NCBI GenBank assembly: GCA_903882745.1
Contig: CAIRYG010000014.1
Location: forward strand, 186,001 to 250,000
Source of the DNA: an uncultured Gemmatimonadota bacterium
Lineage (GTDB): Bacteria > Gemmatimonadota > Gemmatimonadetes > Gemmatimonadales > Gemmatimonadaceae
DNA length: 64,000 nucleotides
Reading direction: 5' to 3'
The position numbers and the translations under genes were made by a program. Shown one piece after another: positions 16,822 to 26,149 of this stretch. The notes under the pieces are model-generated. The model worked only from the letters and a program-made list of their open reading frames with translations, was not told where the DNA came from and did not search any database. Each line of letters opens with the position of its first letter. Position 1 is the first letter of the stretch.

Positions 16822-18350
16822 TCACCACTTCCGTGTGCTTGGCCGTGCAGGGCACGAGCGGGATCATTGCGGAGTCGCGCATCAGTGGCCTCGACCCCAC
16901 GGTGTTTGCCTTCGTGGTGCGGGCGACCGTCCTCATTATGAACCTCTGGGGATGGGCGATGGTGCGCGGCATCGAAGGGGTGTACCGGCAGACGCTGGTG
17001 CGCGCCATCCTCGATTGCGTGCTGTGGCAAACCTTTGCGACCTTCGCGCTCGTTGGGGTCGAAATCGCGTCGACTGATCCACGCACCACCTGGATTATCC
17101 TGCCGTCGCTCCTCGTGACGCTGGTGTGCTGGGTCCTCTCGTTCCGCGCGATGGTCGGTCTCGCTGAGGAGCTGTCGGGCCAACGCTACCCGCAGCTGCG
17201 TCCGCGGATCTGGGTTGGTGGGGCCGTGCTGATGGCGGCATTGCTCACGGTCGGTGCCACCCAACCCCTCGAGGCCCTCGGTGTGTCGCAGTTGCTCCTC
17301 CCCACAATTTTCTCCAAGACGGTCGCGCAGTTATCGTTGGCGGCGATGCTCTGGACCTTAGTGCCGCGGGATCATCCCCGCCGCCGTATCGCCAATGTCA
17401 TGATCTGGGTGCTGATTGCCATGGCCATGATGCGGCCGCTGTACCTGATTGTGCCCTTTAATGCGCTCGCGTCCCCGATGAAGAATTTCGTGGGTGCCAG
17501 CGAGCAGCTCAAGTCACTCCTGCTCGTGATGACCTTTAACGGCGCGGTCAGTGTCGGGGTGGTCGGACTGTGCTTACGCCTGTCGCGGTCGGATTTCGAG
17601 GTGGCAGCGGCGCGCGCCGTGCTCGTCGAACGGCTGGCTGCCGGGCGACGTGCCGACGCCGACGCGGGACAGTTTGCCGTGACCGTGGCCCACGATCTCA
17701 AGAACGTGTTGCAAGCCACCAGCGTCGTTGCCGCTGAACTCCGACACACCCCACACGGGCGCGACAAGTACGGTCCACTGGCGGTGGCGAGCGACCGATT
17801 GTCGCGCAAGCTCAACCGACTGCTGGAGTTCGCACGCACCGACCCGGCCCCGCCGACGTTGGTGGAAATGAGTCAGTTTCTTGAGCGCATGCGTCCGATT
17901 CTTGATACCCTGTTCGCCGAGCGCCAACTCCGCATGTCGTTGTCCGACGTGGGATTGTTGGTGCGTGTCGACGAGGAAGCGCTCGAACGCATGGTGGTGG
18001 AACTGTGTGAGCGAGCCCGCGAGCACACCCTGCCGCGAGGGGTCGTGACGGTGCAGTTGCTCCGCCAGGCTGCCGCTGGCTTTGGCCTGCACGATGACAT
18101 GACGGTTCCGCACGTCGCTGCGGGGGACTACGCTTGTCTTGCTGTCATCGACAGTGGCGCGCCCGTGACCGCGGCGGAACTCACGACGATTTTTGAGCTG
18201 CGGTTGTCGGACGATGATGGTGCGCGTGGCGGACTCGGGCTCGCCTGGGTGCGCGCCCATGCGAATTCCATTGGGGGCGATCTCTCGGTCGACACCGCGC
18301 GCGACACTGGCGCGGCGATCCGTCTCTGGATTCCGCTCGTGAAGGGGTGA
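16818..18350 (+). CDS. Membrane histidine-kinase homologue 4: phospho-His kept, ATP site degenerate
   Basis: 510 residues from GTG 16818 (GTGA overlap, GAAGGAG eight bases earlier). About seven hydrophobic helices reach residue 255. His292 is present in VAHDLKNVLQATS. The ATPase domain has lost both N-box Asn residues (VVELCERAREHT) and the second G1 Gly (VIDSGAPVT), although GGLGLAW and the WIP ending remain. It might accept phosphate on His from a partner but is unlikely to bind ATP well. This is the reverse of homologue 3, the gene before it. Confidence 0.87.
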   Translation: MITTSVCLAVQGTSGIIAESRISGLDPTVFAFVVRATVLIMNLWGWAMVRGIEGVYRQTLVRAILDCVLWQTFATFALVGVEIASTDPRTTWIILPSLLVTLVCWVLSFRAMVGLAEELSGQRYPQLRPRIWVGGAVLMAALLTVGATQPLEALGVSQLLLPTIFSKTVAQLSLAAMLWTLVPRDHPRRRIANVMIWVLIAMAMMRPLYLIVPFNALASPMKNFVGASEQLKSLLLVMTFNGAVSVGVVGLCLRLSRSDFEVAAARAVLVERLAAGRRADADAGQFAVTVAHDLKNVLQATSVVAAELRHTPHGRDKYGPLAVASDRLSRKLNRLLEFARTDPAPPTLVEMSQFLERMRPILDTLFAERQLRMSLSDVGLLVRVDEEALERMVVELCERAREHTLPRGVVTVQLLRQAAAGFGLHDDMTVPHVAAGDYACLAVIDSGAPVTAAELTTIFELRLSDDDGARGGLGLAWVRAHANSIGGDLSVDTARDTGAAIRLWIPLVKG

Positions 18351-18363
18351 TCGTCCTCGCGCG

Positions 18364-18777
18364 CTACCAGCCGCGCGAGCGTTCGAGGTCGCGGCGGTCC
18401 TTCTTGGTGGGCCGCCCCTCGCCGGGATCCATGACCGGCGCTGCATGCTTCAGCGTCCACGCGTGGCGCTCACGCGCTGCCTTGGACTCGGGCGTTTCCT
18501 CATAAAGGAGCGCGGCCTGCGACGCTGGTCCTCGGGCCTCGCTCACGGCGCGCACCATCACGGTGTGTTCATACGGGCCGAGGCGTAGCCAGAGCTCGTC
18601 GCCAACTTTCACCTCGCGCGCTGGCTTCGGCCGGTCGCCGTTGATCGTGATTTTCCCGCCGGCGATCGCCTCCACGGCAATCGAGCGCGTCTTGAAAAAC
18701 CGCGCCGCCCAGAGCCATTTGTCGATGCGCACCGCGCGGAGCTCGCGCAGCGGCTCGCGTCCAGATTCCCGTGACAT
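18364..18777 (-). CDS. hslR: S4-domain RNA-binding protein, Hsp15 family
   Basis: 137 residues from ATG 18777. An N-terminal S4 domain (RIDKWLWAARFFKTRSIA, then GGKITINGDRPKPAREV and VGDELWLRL) is followed by the Hsp15-type EARGPASQAALLYEETPES and a basic tail. Hsp15 binds stalled 50S subunits carrying nascent chain-tRNA and helps to recycle them. Longer in-frame extensions are not supported. It converges with the kinase array, with 13 bases between the stops, and is divergent from the lipoprotein gene. Confidence 0.9.
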   Translation of the reverse strand: MSRESGREPLRELRAVRIDKWLWAARFFKTRSIAVEAIAGGKITINGDRPKPAREVKVGDELWLRLGPYEHTVMVRAVSEARGPASQAALLYEETPESKAARERHAWTLKHAAPVMDPGEGRPTKKDRRDLERSRGW

Positions 18778-18807
18778 ACCCCAAAGATAGGGCCCCTCCC
18801 GCGCGCC

Positions 18808-18846
18808 GGCACGTTCCTCCGGCACGCTCCTCCGGCACGCTCCTCC
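18808..18846. repeat. 13-bp tandem repeat, three copies
   Basis: GGCACGCTCCTCC repeats three times without spacer, the first copy with one T for C. It occupies the short divergent promoter region between the hslR-like gene and the lipoprotein gene. Confidence 0.85.
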
Positions 18847-18867
18847 GGTTTTCAATAGATTCCACCC

Positions 18868-19386
18868 ATGCGCCACATACGCCCCGCCGCCGTCGTGCTG
18901 CTCCCCTGGCTCGCAGTCCTCAGCGGCTGCGCGGATCCAGCGGCCGAAAAGGCCAAAGCGGTCGCCGTGGCACGCTCGGCCGTCGAGGCAAGCGCCGAAC
19001 AGGCCGCCGCGGCCGCCGCCACGCCGGTGACCACCGGCCGCTGGGACGAAGCCCACCTGGTGGAACGGCTGGTGCGCGCGGGACTCGCCCCGCAGGCGAT
19101 TCCCGGAGACCAGGGCACGCGAAACTTTCGGGTCCCCGGCATCGTATTTCAGCTCGGGACCTCGCGTTTGACGGTGTATTTATATCCCGACTCTGTGGCG
19201 CGGCTGGCCGTGACCGCAGGGCTCGACACCACCGCCCTCGGCCCCACCCCCGTGCAAGGGGAACCGCCGGTGCTGCGTCAACTGATTGTCCAGAACAACC
19301 TCGCGGCCGTGCTCATTGGTGGCAGCGAGCGCCAGCAGGAACGCGTGATGCTTGCGCTCAGTGCCGGCTTGCCCGTCCAACCCTGA
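18868..19386 (+). CDS. Hypothetical lipoprotein
   Basis: 172 residues with a lipoprotein signal (LLPWLAVLSGC, Cys about 21). The mature part begins with a helical Ala/Glu-rich stretch and then a compact domain with FQLGTSRLTVYLYPDS and VLRQLIVQNNLAAVLIG. No family is recognised. It is followed 32 bases later by another exported-protein gene on the same strand, so the two may be co-transcribed. Confidence 0.75.
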   Translation: MRHIRPAAVVLLPWLAVLSGCADPAAEKAKAVAVARSAVEASAEQAAAAAATPVTTGRWDEAHLVERLVRAGLAPQAIPGDQGTRNFRVPGIVFQLGTSRLTVYLYPDSVARLAVTAGLDTTALGPTPVQGEPPVLRQLIVQNNLAAVLIGGSERQQERVMLALSAGLPVQP

Positions 19387-19418
19387 TTGCTGACCACCAC
19401 TTTCTGACAGGTCCTGGT

Positions 19419-20210
19419 ATGACACCTTCCCTTCGCAGGCTCGCCACCGTCCGTCCACTCGTGCTGACCGTGGCACTCATGGCGGCAGTGGCCGCGCGCG
19501 GTGCGGCGCAGTCCGCTCCCGCCACGCCAGCCCTCCCGGATGCCAAGACGCTGATCGCCAAGGCCGACCAAGCGATGGGCGGACGCGCTGCCATGGACAA
19601 GCACACCTCGCTGCACCAGACGGGCACCATTAGCATCGCCGTCGCAAACATCACCGGCGCCCTCGAAATCTGGCGCGCCAAGCCCGCCCTCTTCGTGCAA
19701 AAGCAGTCGCTCGGCATGCTCGGCGACATCAGCACCGGGTTCAACGGAACGGTGGCGTGGGGCAACTCCTCGCAGGCCGGCGCGCAGCTGCTCGACGGGG
19801 ATGCCGCAACCGAGGTCAAGAACAACGCCGACTTCTTTGCCGATTTCTATGACCCGAGCAAAGTGAAGAGCGCCGAAACGGTGGCGCTGATGGATTTTGA
19901 AGGAAAGAAGGCGTACGAGGTCAAGATCATTCGCCTCAACGACAGCGAGAGCCGGAACTATTTTGACGCCGAGACGGGCCTGCGCATTGGCCAGACCTCG
20001 CGCGTGAGCATGCAGGGACAGACCATCGATCAAACGGCGGTGATTGGGGAGTACAAGGAATTCGGCGGCCTCAAGATCCCCACGAAGATCGTGCGCAAGC
20101 TCGGCATGGCCGACGTGGTGCTCGAGGTGACGAGCGTCGAGTTCGACACGGTGGACCCATCCGCGTTTGCATTGCCGGCGTCGGTGCAGGCGCTCGTGAA
20201 GAAGCCGTAA
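19419..20210 (+). CDS. Exported protein, LolA-like fold suspected
   Basis: 263 residues from ATG 19419 with a signal peptide ending at ARGAAQS. The mature protein reads like the periplasmic lipoprotein-sorting (LolA/LolB-like) type of sheet: ADQAMGGRAAMDKH, then ISTGFNGTVAW, VALMDFEGKKAYEVKI and ESRNYFDAETGLRIGQ. Proteins of this type are often encoded beside M16 or other peptidases in this kind of genome. The exact role is unknown. Only six bases separate it from the metalloprotease gene, so the two probably form one transcript. Confidence 0.75.
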   Translation: MTPSLRRLATVRPLVLTVALMAAVAARGAAQSAPATPALPDAKTLIAKADQAMGGRAAMDKHTSLHQTGTISIAVANITGALEIWRAKPALFVQKQSLGMLGDISTGFNGTVAWGNSSQAGAQLLDGDAATEVKNNADFFADFYDPSKVKSAETVALMDFEGKKAYEVKIIRLNDSESRNYFDAETGLRIGQTSRVSMQGQTIDQTAVIGEYKEFGGLKIPTKIVRKLGMADVVLEVTSVEFDTVDPSAFALPASVQALVKKP

Positions 20211-20216
20211 ACGATC

Positions 20217-22721
20217 ATGTCAAACATCCGTATTCGTTCACTCGGCGCACGGTTCACCTCGACGGTTCTTGCGTCGATCCTTGGGATCTCGTCGCTTGTC
20301 GCGCAGCAGGCGCCTGCCGCAGCAGCGGCAGCAGCGGCAGCAGCAGCGACTCAGGCTCCCGCTACCACCATCGCCGCGCGTACCGCCGGCATGGAGCGCC
20401 GCGACGGCTTCATTCCCGTCTGGCTCAGTGAGCGCACCGGGGGGATTCTCCTGGAACTGCCCGCCGACGGTACCCGCGCGCTCTTCATGACGACGCTCGC
20501 CACCGGCCTCGGCTCCAACCCGATTGGCCTGGACCGTGGTTCCGGCGGCGGCGTGCGAGTGGCGCGCTTTCAGAAGGCGGGCGACCGGGTGTTGCTCACG
20601 TTCGAGAATACGACGTATCGCTCCAGCGGCTCGGTGGACAATCAACGGTCCGTGGCTGAAGCGTTCGCGAATAGCACGAGCGCCGCGCTTCCGATCCTCG
20701 CCGAAGAGGGGGGCAAGCTGCTCGTCGACGCGACAGATCTGGTCATGCGCGACTGGAACGAGATTGGCACCACCCTCGCGCGCTCGCAGCAGGGGCAGTA
20801 CGCCGTAGCGCGCGATCGCTCGCGGATTTTTAAGCCGTACACGAAAGGGTTTCCCGAGAACACCGAGATCGACGTAGCGCTCACCTTTGCCGCGCAAGGA
20901 AATCCGTCCGGCGCCTTGGGACGCCTGATTCCCGACGCGCGCGCGCTCGATTTCCGGCAGCACATCACCCTGCTCAAGCTGCCAGATACCGATTTCAAGC
21001 CGCGCGTGGCGGATCCGCGCGTCGGCTTCATGGGCATCAGCTTCAAAGACTACAACCAGCCGATCCAAGCGCAGCTCGAACAGCGCTGGGCCTCGCGGCA
21101 TCGCTTGGAGCGCGTGAATCCTAACGATCCCAACAGCCCGATCAAGAACCCGATCGTGTACTACGTGGACCGCGGAATCCCGGAGCCGTTGCGCACGGCG
21201 ACACTCCAAGGCGTGCGCTTTTGGAGCGAGGCCTTTGATCGGGCCGGGCTCAAGGGCGCATTCCGTGTGGAGTTGCTCCCCGAAGGGGTGGACCCGATGG
21301 ACTCGCGCTACAATGTGGTCCAGTGGGAGAACCGCAACGAACGCGGCTGGAGTGTGGGCGGCGCCCTCACCGATCCGCGCACCGGCGAAATGCTCAAGGG
21401 GATGGCCCGCATGGACTCCCATCGCAATCGCACGGACTACAACATCTACGCCGCGCTTCTCGGCGCCGATGCAGCCGCAGCCGACACGGCCTTTGTGCTT
21501 TCGCGCATTCGCCAAGTGAGCGCGCACGAAGTGGGGCACACCCTTGGCCTCCAACACAACTATCTCGCCAGCACCTATGATCGCGGCTCGGTGATGGATT
21601 ATCCCGCCCCGCGCGTGCAGGTGAAGGGCGGAGCGATCGATCTCTCGCAGGCGTACGCCACGGGCCCCGGCGCCTACGATGTGTGGGCGATTCACTGGGG
21701 CTACGGCATCTTTCCCGCCGCCAGCGAAAAAGATTCGCTCACGACGATCGTCGCCGACGGACTCAAGAAGGGCTACCTCTACCTCAGCGATGGCGACGCA
21801 CGCCCCGAGAACTCCGCCGACCCGCGCACCTCGCTCTGGGACGACGCGGAAACGCCGAACCTGTTCCTCCAGCGGCAGATGGACGCTCGTCGCATTGCGC
21901 TCGCGCGCTTCGGCCTGCGCAACATCCGCGACGGGGAGCCGCTCGCGATTCTCCAAGACCGTTTTCCGCTCCTGTATTTCTTCCACCGCTTCGCGGTCAA
22001 CGGCGTCACCAAAACACTCGGCGGCCTCGAATACGCCAACCCGCTGAAGGGCGATGGCCAACAGGCTACCTCCGTGATCAGCGCCGCGCGTCAGCGTGAG
22101 GCAATGCGCCTGCTGCTCGGCGCGCTCGACCCCAAAGAACTCGCAATCCCCGATACGGTGCTCACCCTGTTCTCGCCGCGTCTCGACCGCGACGTCGAAC
22201 TCCTCGGCTCACGCACCACCCCCGTATTCGACGAGCTTGGCGCGGCGCGCACCCTGGCGCAGATGATCGTCGATGGGATCCTGCAGCGCGAGCGCGCCGC
22301 TCGCATGGTGCAGTATTCCGCACGACTCGGCGGCTACTCGCTGAGTGACGCCATTGGTGACTTGGTGAAGGGGACCTGGAGCGCGGCCGTGCCGCCCTCG
22401 GGCAAGCTCGCGGCTATTCAGCGGGTCACGCAACGCGCGGTGAGTGATCGCTTGATTCTTCTGGCGGCAGACAAGGACGCGTCGCCCGAGGTGCGCGCCA
22501 TCGCAGATTTGTGGACCGAGAAGCTCAAGGCCACCGCTACCGCGAAGGGCGCCGCCGCCGCGAGCGACGATGTGAAGGCCCACTGGCGGTCGATTGCCGG
22601 CGATCTGCGACGCTGGCAGGAGAAGGGCGAGGTGCCCGTGCTCACCGAAGCGCTCAAGGCCCCGCCGGGAGATCCGTTCGGCGATGGCTGGAGCGAAACG
22701 ACCTGGACGATCCGCTGGTAG
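20217..22721 (+). CDS. Zinc-dependent metalloprotease, DUF5117/DUF4953 type
   Basis: 834 residues with a signal peptide ending near SLVAQ, then a poly-Ala linker encoded by GCA/GCG triplets. The catalytic site HEVGHTLGLQHN (residues about 437-448) has the metzincin pattern HExxHxxGxxH and is followed by a Met-turn candidate (SVMDYPAPR). Conserved pre-catalytic parts include WNEIGTTLA, YYVDRGIPEP and NVVQWENRN. These exported proteases are common in Bacteroidota and Gemmatimonadota; the substrates are unknown. A second family member lies at 48841-51459. Confidence 0.92.
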   Translation: MSNIRIRSLGARFTSTVLASILGISSLVAQQAPAAAAAAAAAAATQAPATTIAARTAGMERRDGFIPVWLSERTGGILLELPADGTRALFMTTLATGLGSNPIGLDRGSGGGVRVARFQKAGDRVLLTFENTTYRSSGSVDNQRSVAEAFANSTSAALPILAEEGGKLLVDATDLVMRDWNEIGTTLARSQQGQYAVARDRSRIFKPYTKGFPENTEIDVALTFAAQGNPSGALGRLIPDARALDFRQHITLLKLPDTDFKPRVADPRVGFMGISFKDYNQPIQAQLEQRWASRHRLERVNPNDPNSPIKNPIVYYVDRGIPEPLRTATLQGVRFWSEAFDRAGLKGAFRVELLPEGVDPMDSRYNVVQWENRNERGWSVGGALTDPRTGEMLKGMARMDSHRNRTDYNIYAALLGADAAAADTAFVLSRIRQVSAHEVGHTLGLQHNYLASTYDRGSVMDYPAPRVQVKGGAIDLSQAYATGPGAYDVWAIHWGYGIFPAASEKDSLTTIVADGLKKGYLYLSDGDARPENSADPRTSLWDDAETPNLFLQRQMDARRIALARFGLRNIRDGEPLAILQDRFPLLYFFHRFAVNGVTKTLGGLEYANPLKGDGQQATSVISAARQREAMRLLLGALDPKELAIPDTVLTLFSPRLDRDVELLGSRTTPVFDELGAARTLAQMIVDGILQRERAARMVQYSARLGGYSLSDAIGDLVKGTWSAAVPPSGKLAAIQRVTQRAVSDRLILLAADKDASPEVRAIADLWTEKLKATATAKGAAAASDDVKAHWRSIAGDLRRWQEKGEVPVLTEALKAPPGDPFGDGWSETTWTIRW

Positions 22722-22729
22722 TTGGGGGT

Positions 22730-22772
22730 GACGAATCGAGCGGCTGACTAATGTCAGCCGCGCCCGTTCGTC
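22730..22772. terminator. Hairpin between convergent genes
   Basis: A 9-bp stem GCGGCTGAC/GTCAGCCGC around TAAT (22740-22761), flanked by GACGAA and TTCGTC, which can extend the structure. It lies between the ends of the metalloprotease and arfB genes and probably serves both; there is no T-run. Confidence 0.55.
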
Positions 22773-22781
22773 ATTCCCGGC

Positions 22782-23228
22782 TTACTCGTCGCCGGAAAAC
22801 CGTCGCGTCTTCTTTTTGGCGCCCTGCTTTTTCTTGCTGCTGATGCGGCGTTCGACCGCCGCACGACCCGGTTTGGTTTTCTTGCGCGGTTTTCGCACGA
22901 GCAGTCCGTGATGCACCGTGGCGGCCAGGCGTTCTTCGGCGATCGCGCGGTTTTGCTTTTGGCTCCGCGTGTCGCTGACCACGATGCGGAGCGTGCCGTC
23001 GCCGTCGATCTTGGACTGCAGCTTGAGGAGTATTCGCGCGCGCTGATCGTCGGTGAGTGCCGCGGATCGCACCACATTCCAGGTCAGCTCCACGCGGGTG
23101 CTGGAGGTGTTCACATGCTGCCCTCCAGGTCCGCTGCTTCGGCTGGCGCGAAACTCGATTTCGCTGGCCGGAATCGTCACGGCGGCACTGACGCGTAGTC
23201 CCTGAACTTCCGGTGCGGGCAGACTCAT
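22782..23228 (-). CDS. arfB: Alternative ribosome-rescue factor ArfB (YaeJ-like peptidyl-tRNA hydrolase)
   Basis: 148 residues from ATG 23228, which has a strong AGGAGGA ribosome site nine bases upstream. The RF-1-type GGQ motif is present (SSGPGGQHVN), followed by a long basic tail (RKPRKKTKPGR, SSKKKQGAKKKTRR) that in ArfB enters the empty mRNA channel. It releases peptides from ribosomes stalled without a stop codon. The longer in-frame extension beyond 23228 is not conserved. It is divergent from the glycosyltransferase gene. Confidence 0.93.
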   Translation of the reverse strand: MSLPAPEVQGLRVSAAVTIPASEIEFRASRSSGPGGQHVNTSSTRVELTWNVVRSAALTDDQRARILLKLQSKIDGDGTLRIVVSDTRSQKQNRAIAEERLAATVHHGLLVRKPRKKTKPGRAAVERRISSKKKQGAKKKTRRFSGDE

Positions 23229-23478
23229 CTGGACTCCTCCTGTCTCGTGCGGTTCGCATGCGTCAGGCGCGGGCCTAACGTTCGCGATGTGCAGGACTGT
23301 GGTGCGGCCGTCTCGACACAAGAACGATAGCCGAGTGCGCGCGGTTGTGTCCCTTTGGAGGCCGCGGCTAACCGGTCCCCGCCGTCTCTTGGGGCACCGC
23401 ACCCGCCACTCCGCACCCGCCGCTCCGTCGAGCGGAGCCTGCTCGCGCTGCAGAATATCGCTATCTTTCTTTCCGACT

Positions 23479-24234
23479 ATGTCATCGTCGTCGATTGCCC
23501 AGCCCGTGAGCCGCCTACGCGGCCTCACCCCGATGCCCATGGAGAGCCTGGTGCTCTCCGTGCTCATTCCGGTGTTCAATGAGCGCAACACGATTGAGGT
23601 GATCCTCGATCAAGTGCGGTCCGTGCCGGTGTGTCAGCAGATTATTTGCGTCGACGATTTCTCTACCGACGGCACTCGCGCGATTCTGCAGCGCTTGAAA
23701 GACGAAGGGCGGATTGACGTGTTGATCCTGCATGACCGCAATCGCGGCAAGGGATCGGCCATTCGCACGGCGCTCGCGGCGAGCACCGGCAATGTGGTGA
23801 TCGTGCAGGATGCCGACCTCGAATATGATCCGGCCGACTGGCCTGCGATGCTGGATCCGATCATGGAGGGGCGCGCCGACGCCGTGTTCGGCTCTCGCTT
23901 CCTGGGCGGCCCGCATCGCGTGCTCTATTTTTGGCACTCGGTGGGCAACTTCATGCTGACCACGTTCAGCAACATGCTCACCAATCTGAACCTCACCGAC
24001 ATGGAGACGTGCTACAAGGCGATCACGGGCGATCTGGCTCGGTCGCTGACGCTCACGTCCGAACGGTTCGGCTTTGAGCCCGAAGTCACGGCGCAGTTGG
24101 CCAAGCGGCGCGCGCGGATTTTTGAAGTGCCAATCTCGTATTCGGGCCGCACCTACGCCGAAGGCAAGAAAATCGGGTGGCGCGACGGCGTTGCGGCCAT
24201 CGGGCACATCATTCGGTTTAATCTGCTCTCGTGA
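23479..24234 (+). CDS. GT2 glycosyltransferase, polyprenyl-phosphate mannose synthase-like
   Basis: 251 residues from ATG 23479; Met codons at 23533 and 23539 are also possible. A GT-A fold of the DPM1/DPG-synthase type: LSVLIPVFNERNTIEVIL, the DxD-type QDADLEYDP, FGSRFLGG and a C-terminal RTYAEGKKIGWRDG. These enzymes load mannose or glucose from a nucleotide sugar onto a polyprenyl phosphate, and this one lacks the C-terminal membrane helices of GtrB-type enzymes. Its stop overlaps the start of a membrane transferase that could use the lipid-linked sugar, and the pilin gene follows, suggesting a glycosylation unit. Confidence 0.88.
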   Translation: MSSSSIAQPVSRLRGLTPMPMESLVLSVLIPVFNERNTIEVILDQVRSVPVCQQIICVDDFSTDGTRAILQRLKDEGRIDVLILHDRNRGKGSAIRTALAASTGNVVIVQDADLEYDPADWPAMLDPIMEGRADAVFGSRFLGGPHRVLYFWHSVGNFMLTTFSNMLTNLNLTDMETCYKAITGDLARSLTLTSERFGFEPEVTAQLAKRRARIFEVPISYSGRTYAEGKKIGWRDGVAAIGHIIRFNLLS

Positions 24235-25988
24235 GCACGCGCTGGGGCGTCTTCTCGCCCCGTGCCGATGGCACTGTGGGGCGCGGTGAGACGGTTGGGG
24301 CGGACGATCCGTTTGATTGGCGCCTCTGGGCCGTCCTGGTCGCGTGTATAGCGCTCGCCGCCTCGATCACGGGGCTCCATAACGGATTCGCCTACGACGA
24401 TCGCTGGATTATTGCCGAGAATGCGCGTGTGCATACGCTGCGCGCGCCCTGGCACCTGTTTCGCGAGACGTACTGGCCTAATGCGCGCGGCGCGGCGCTC
24501 TACCGCCCGATGGTCATTCTTGTCTACGCGCTGCAGTGGGCGGTCGGTGGTGGACGCCCGTTGGTCTACCATCTGGTGAATATCTCGCTGTATGTCACCC
24601 TGTGCGTGATGGTGTACTGGCTCGCGCTGCAGCTGTTGCCGCGCGTTGCCGCCACGAGTGCGGCTGCACTCTTTGCGGCACATCCCGTCCATGTGGAAGC
24701 GGTCGGGAATGCGGTGGGGCAGGCTGAGCTCTGGGCCGCGTGCGTGGTGCTCGCCGCCACGGCGCTGTACGTCCGCGCTCGGCGTGAAGGACTCCCGCTA
24801 CGCGCTGGTGCTGGGACGGCGATTGCCGCCCTCTACGCGGTTGGCATGTTCTTCAAAGAGCATGTGATTGTGCTGCCGGCACTGTTTGTGGCCGTCGAAC
24901 TGTTCGTGGTGCACGATCCGCGTCCGTGGCGCGAGCGGCTCGACGAGTGCGCGAGCTATCTGCTCAAGCTCGCCCTTCTGGCGACGGTTTTCCTGGCGAT
25001 TCGGACGGCCGTGCTGTCCGACGTCGCCGGTGACACCCCGCATTTCTCGCTGCAGGGGCTGACCATGGCGCAGCGTGCGGTTGTGATGCTTGGCTTGGTG
25101 CCGGAGTTCGGGCGCCTGCTGCTCTGGCCCGCGCGGCTCTACGCCGACTACTCGCCGGCGCTGGTCCATGTGCACACGAGCTGGCATGTGGAGCTCCTGC
25201 CTGGGATTCTCTTGCTCGGGTGCACCGCGCTGCTCGCGGTGCTCTGTGTGCGCCGCGCGCCGCGTGTGGCATTCGGGCTCGCGTGGATCGCCATCTGTCT
25301 GTTACCCGTGGCGAACATTTTGCTCCCGACGGGAATTCTGATTGCGGAGCGCACGTTGTTGTTGCCGAGTGTGGGCGCGATGCTCGCGGTGGGGGTCGCG
25401 GTGGGGTGGATGGTGCGCCGACTCCAGCACGAGGTGCGCGCGGCACAGCTCGCCGCGGGCGGTGTGTTCGCCGCGCTGGTGATGGCGGGCACCGCGCACA
25501 GCGCCGAGCGCCAGCGGACCTGGCGCGACGATGATCATGTGTTCGAGACGTTGGCCTTTGACGCGCCGCTCAACTTCCGCAGTCACTACTCGCTCGGTGG
25601 TCGCTTGTTTGAGAAGCATCGCCCGCTTGAGGCAGAGCTCCAGTGGCGCACGGCGATCGCGTTGCTGCCTGGGTATCACGCGGTCCACATTGACTTAGCG
25701 CATAAGTACCGGGAGGCGCATGTCTGTCAGGCGGCGATCCCGGAGTATCACACCGGACTCGCGATTGCGCCTGCGTCGCCGCTGGCGCGCGCGGGGCTTG
25801 TGTCGTGCCACCTGGAGTTGCGTCAATGGCATACGGCCCGCACCGAAGCGCGTGTCGCGATTGCCGACGGCATGTATCGGCGGGCTTTTGACTATATGAT
25901 TGAAGTTGCCGACAGCGCGCTTGTGGCGACCGACTCGTCGGACGGCACGGTTCGGTGGACCGGAGCGCATCGGGTGGTGAAGCCGTAA
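24231..25988 (+). CDS. TMTC-like membrane O-glycosyltransferase (GT-C) with C-terminal helical repeats
   Basis: 585 residues. About ten membrane helices (to residue 425) follow the GT-C plan: the catalytic acidic pair in the first outer loop (GFAYDDRWII), ALFAAHPVHVEAVGNAVGQAE, and FFKEH. The remaining part (about 430-560) looks like TPR-type helices (LGGRLFEKHRPLEAELQW, HKYREAHVCQAAIPEY). Human TMTC1-4 are protein O-mannosyltransferases with this arrangement; bacterial relatives are mostly uncharacterised. Translational overlap with a lipid-sugar synthase and a pilin gene 160 bases downstream make glycan transfer to exported proteins, perhaps pilin, plausible. Confidence 0.82.
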   Translation: MSTRWGVFSPRADGTVGRGETVGADDPFDWRLWAVLVACIALAASITGLHNGFAYDDRWIIAENARVHTLRAPWHLFRETYWPNARGAALYRPMVILVYALQWAVGGGRPLVYHLVNISLYVTLCVMVYWLALQLLPRVAATSAAALFAAHPVHVEAVGNAVGQAELWAACVVLAATALYVRARREGLPLRAGAGTAIAALYAVGMFFKEHVIVLPALFVAVELFVVHDPRPWRERLDECASYLLKLALLATVFLAIRTAVLSDVAGDTPHFSLQGLTMAQRAVVMLGLVPEFGRLLLWPARLYADYSPALVHVHTSWHVELLPGILLLGCTALLAVLCVRRAPRVAFGLAWIAICLLPVANILLPTGILIAERTLLLPSVGAMLAVGVAVGWMVRRLQHEVRAAQLAAGGVFAALVMAGTAHSAERQRTWRDDDHVFETLAFDAPLNFRSHYSLGGRLFEKHRPLEAELQWRTAIALLPGYHAVHIDLAHKYREAHVCQAAIPEYHTGLAIAPASPLARAGLVSCHLELRQWHTARTEARVAIADGMYRRAFDYMIEVADSALVATDSSDGTVRWTGAHRVVKP

Positions 25989-26149
25989 TCGCCCTAAGAT
26001 GTTGCGGTGTATGAGTTTAGGGTTGCTACTGTCCACCGGGCCAACAAAGGCATAACTTATAGCCGATGGCAATCCTTTGGTGAAACGTATCGCGGGGCTG
26101 TTCGTCTTCTACACGTTGGAATCCTATCACCGTTACTAGGGAGTCTGAA

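Noticed and set aside
20238-22061. 607-codon open frame opposite the first metalloprotease
   Set aside because: Antisense shadow in high-GC DNA.
23287-23478. N-terminal extension of the GT2 gene
   Set aside because: Arg/Pro/Ser-rich translation lies in the divergent promoter region and does not match the family; Met 23479 fits better.
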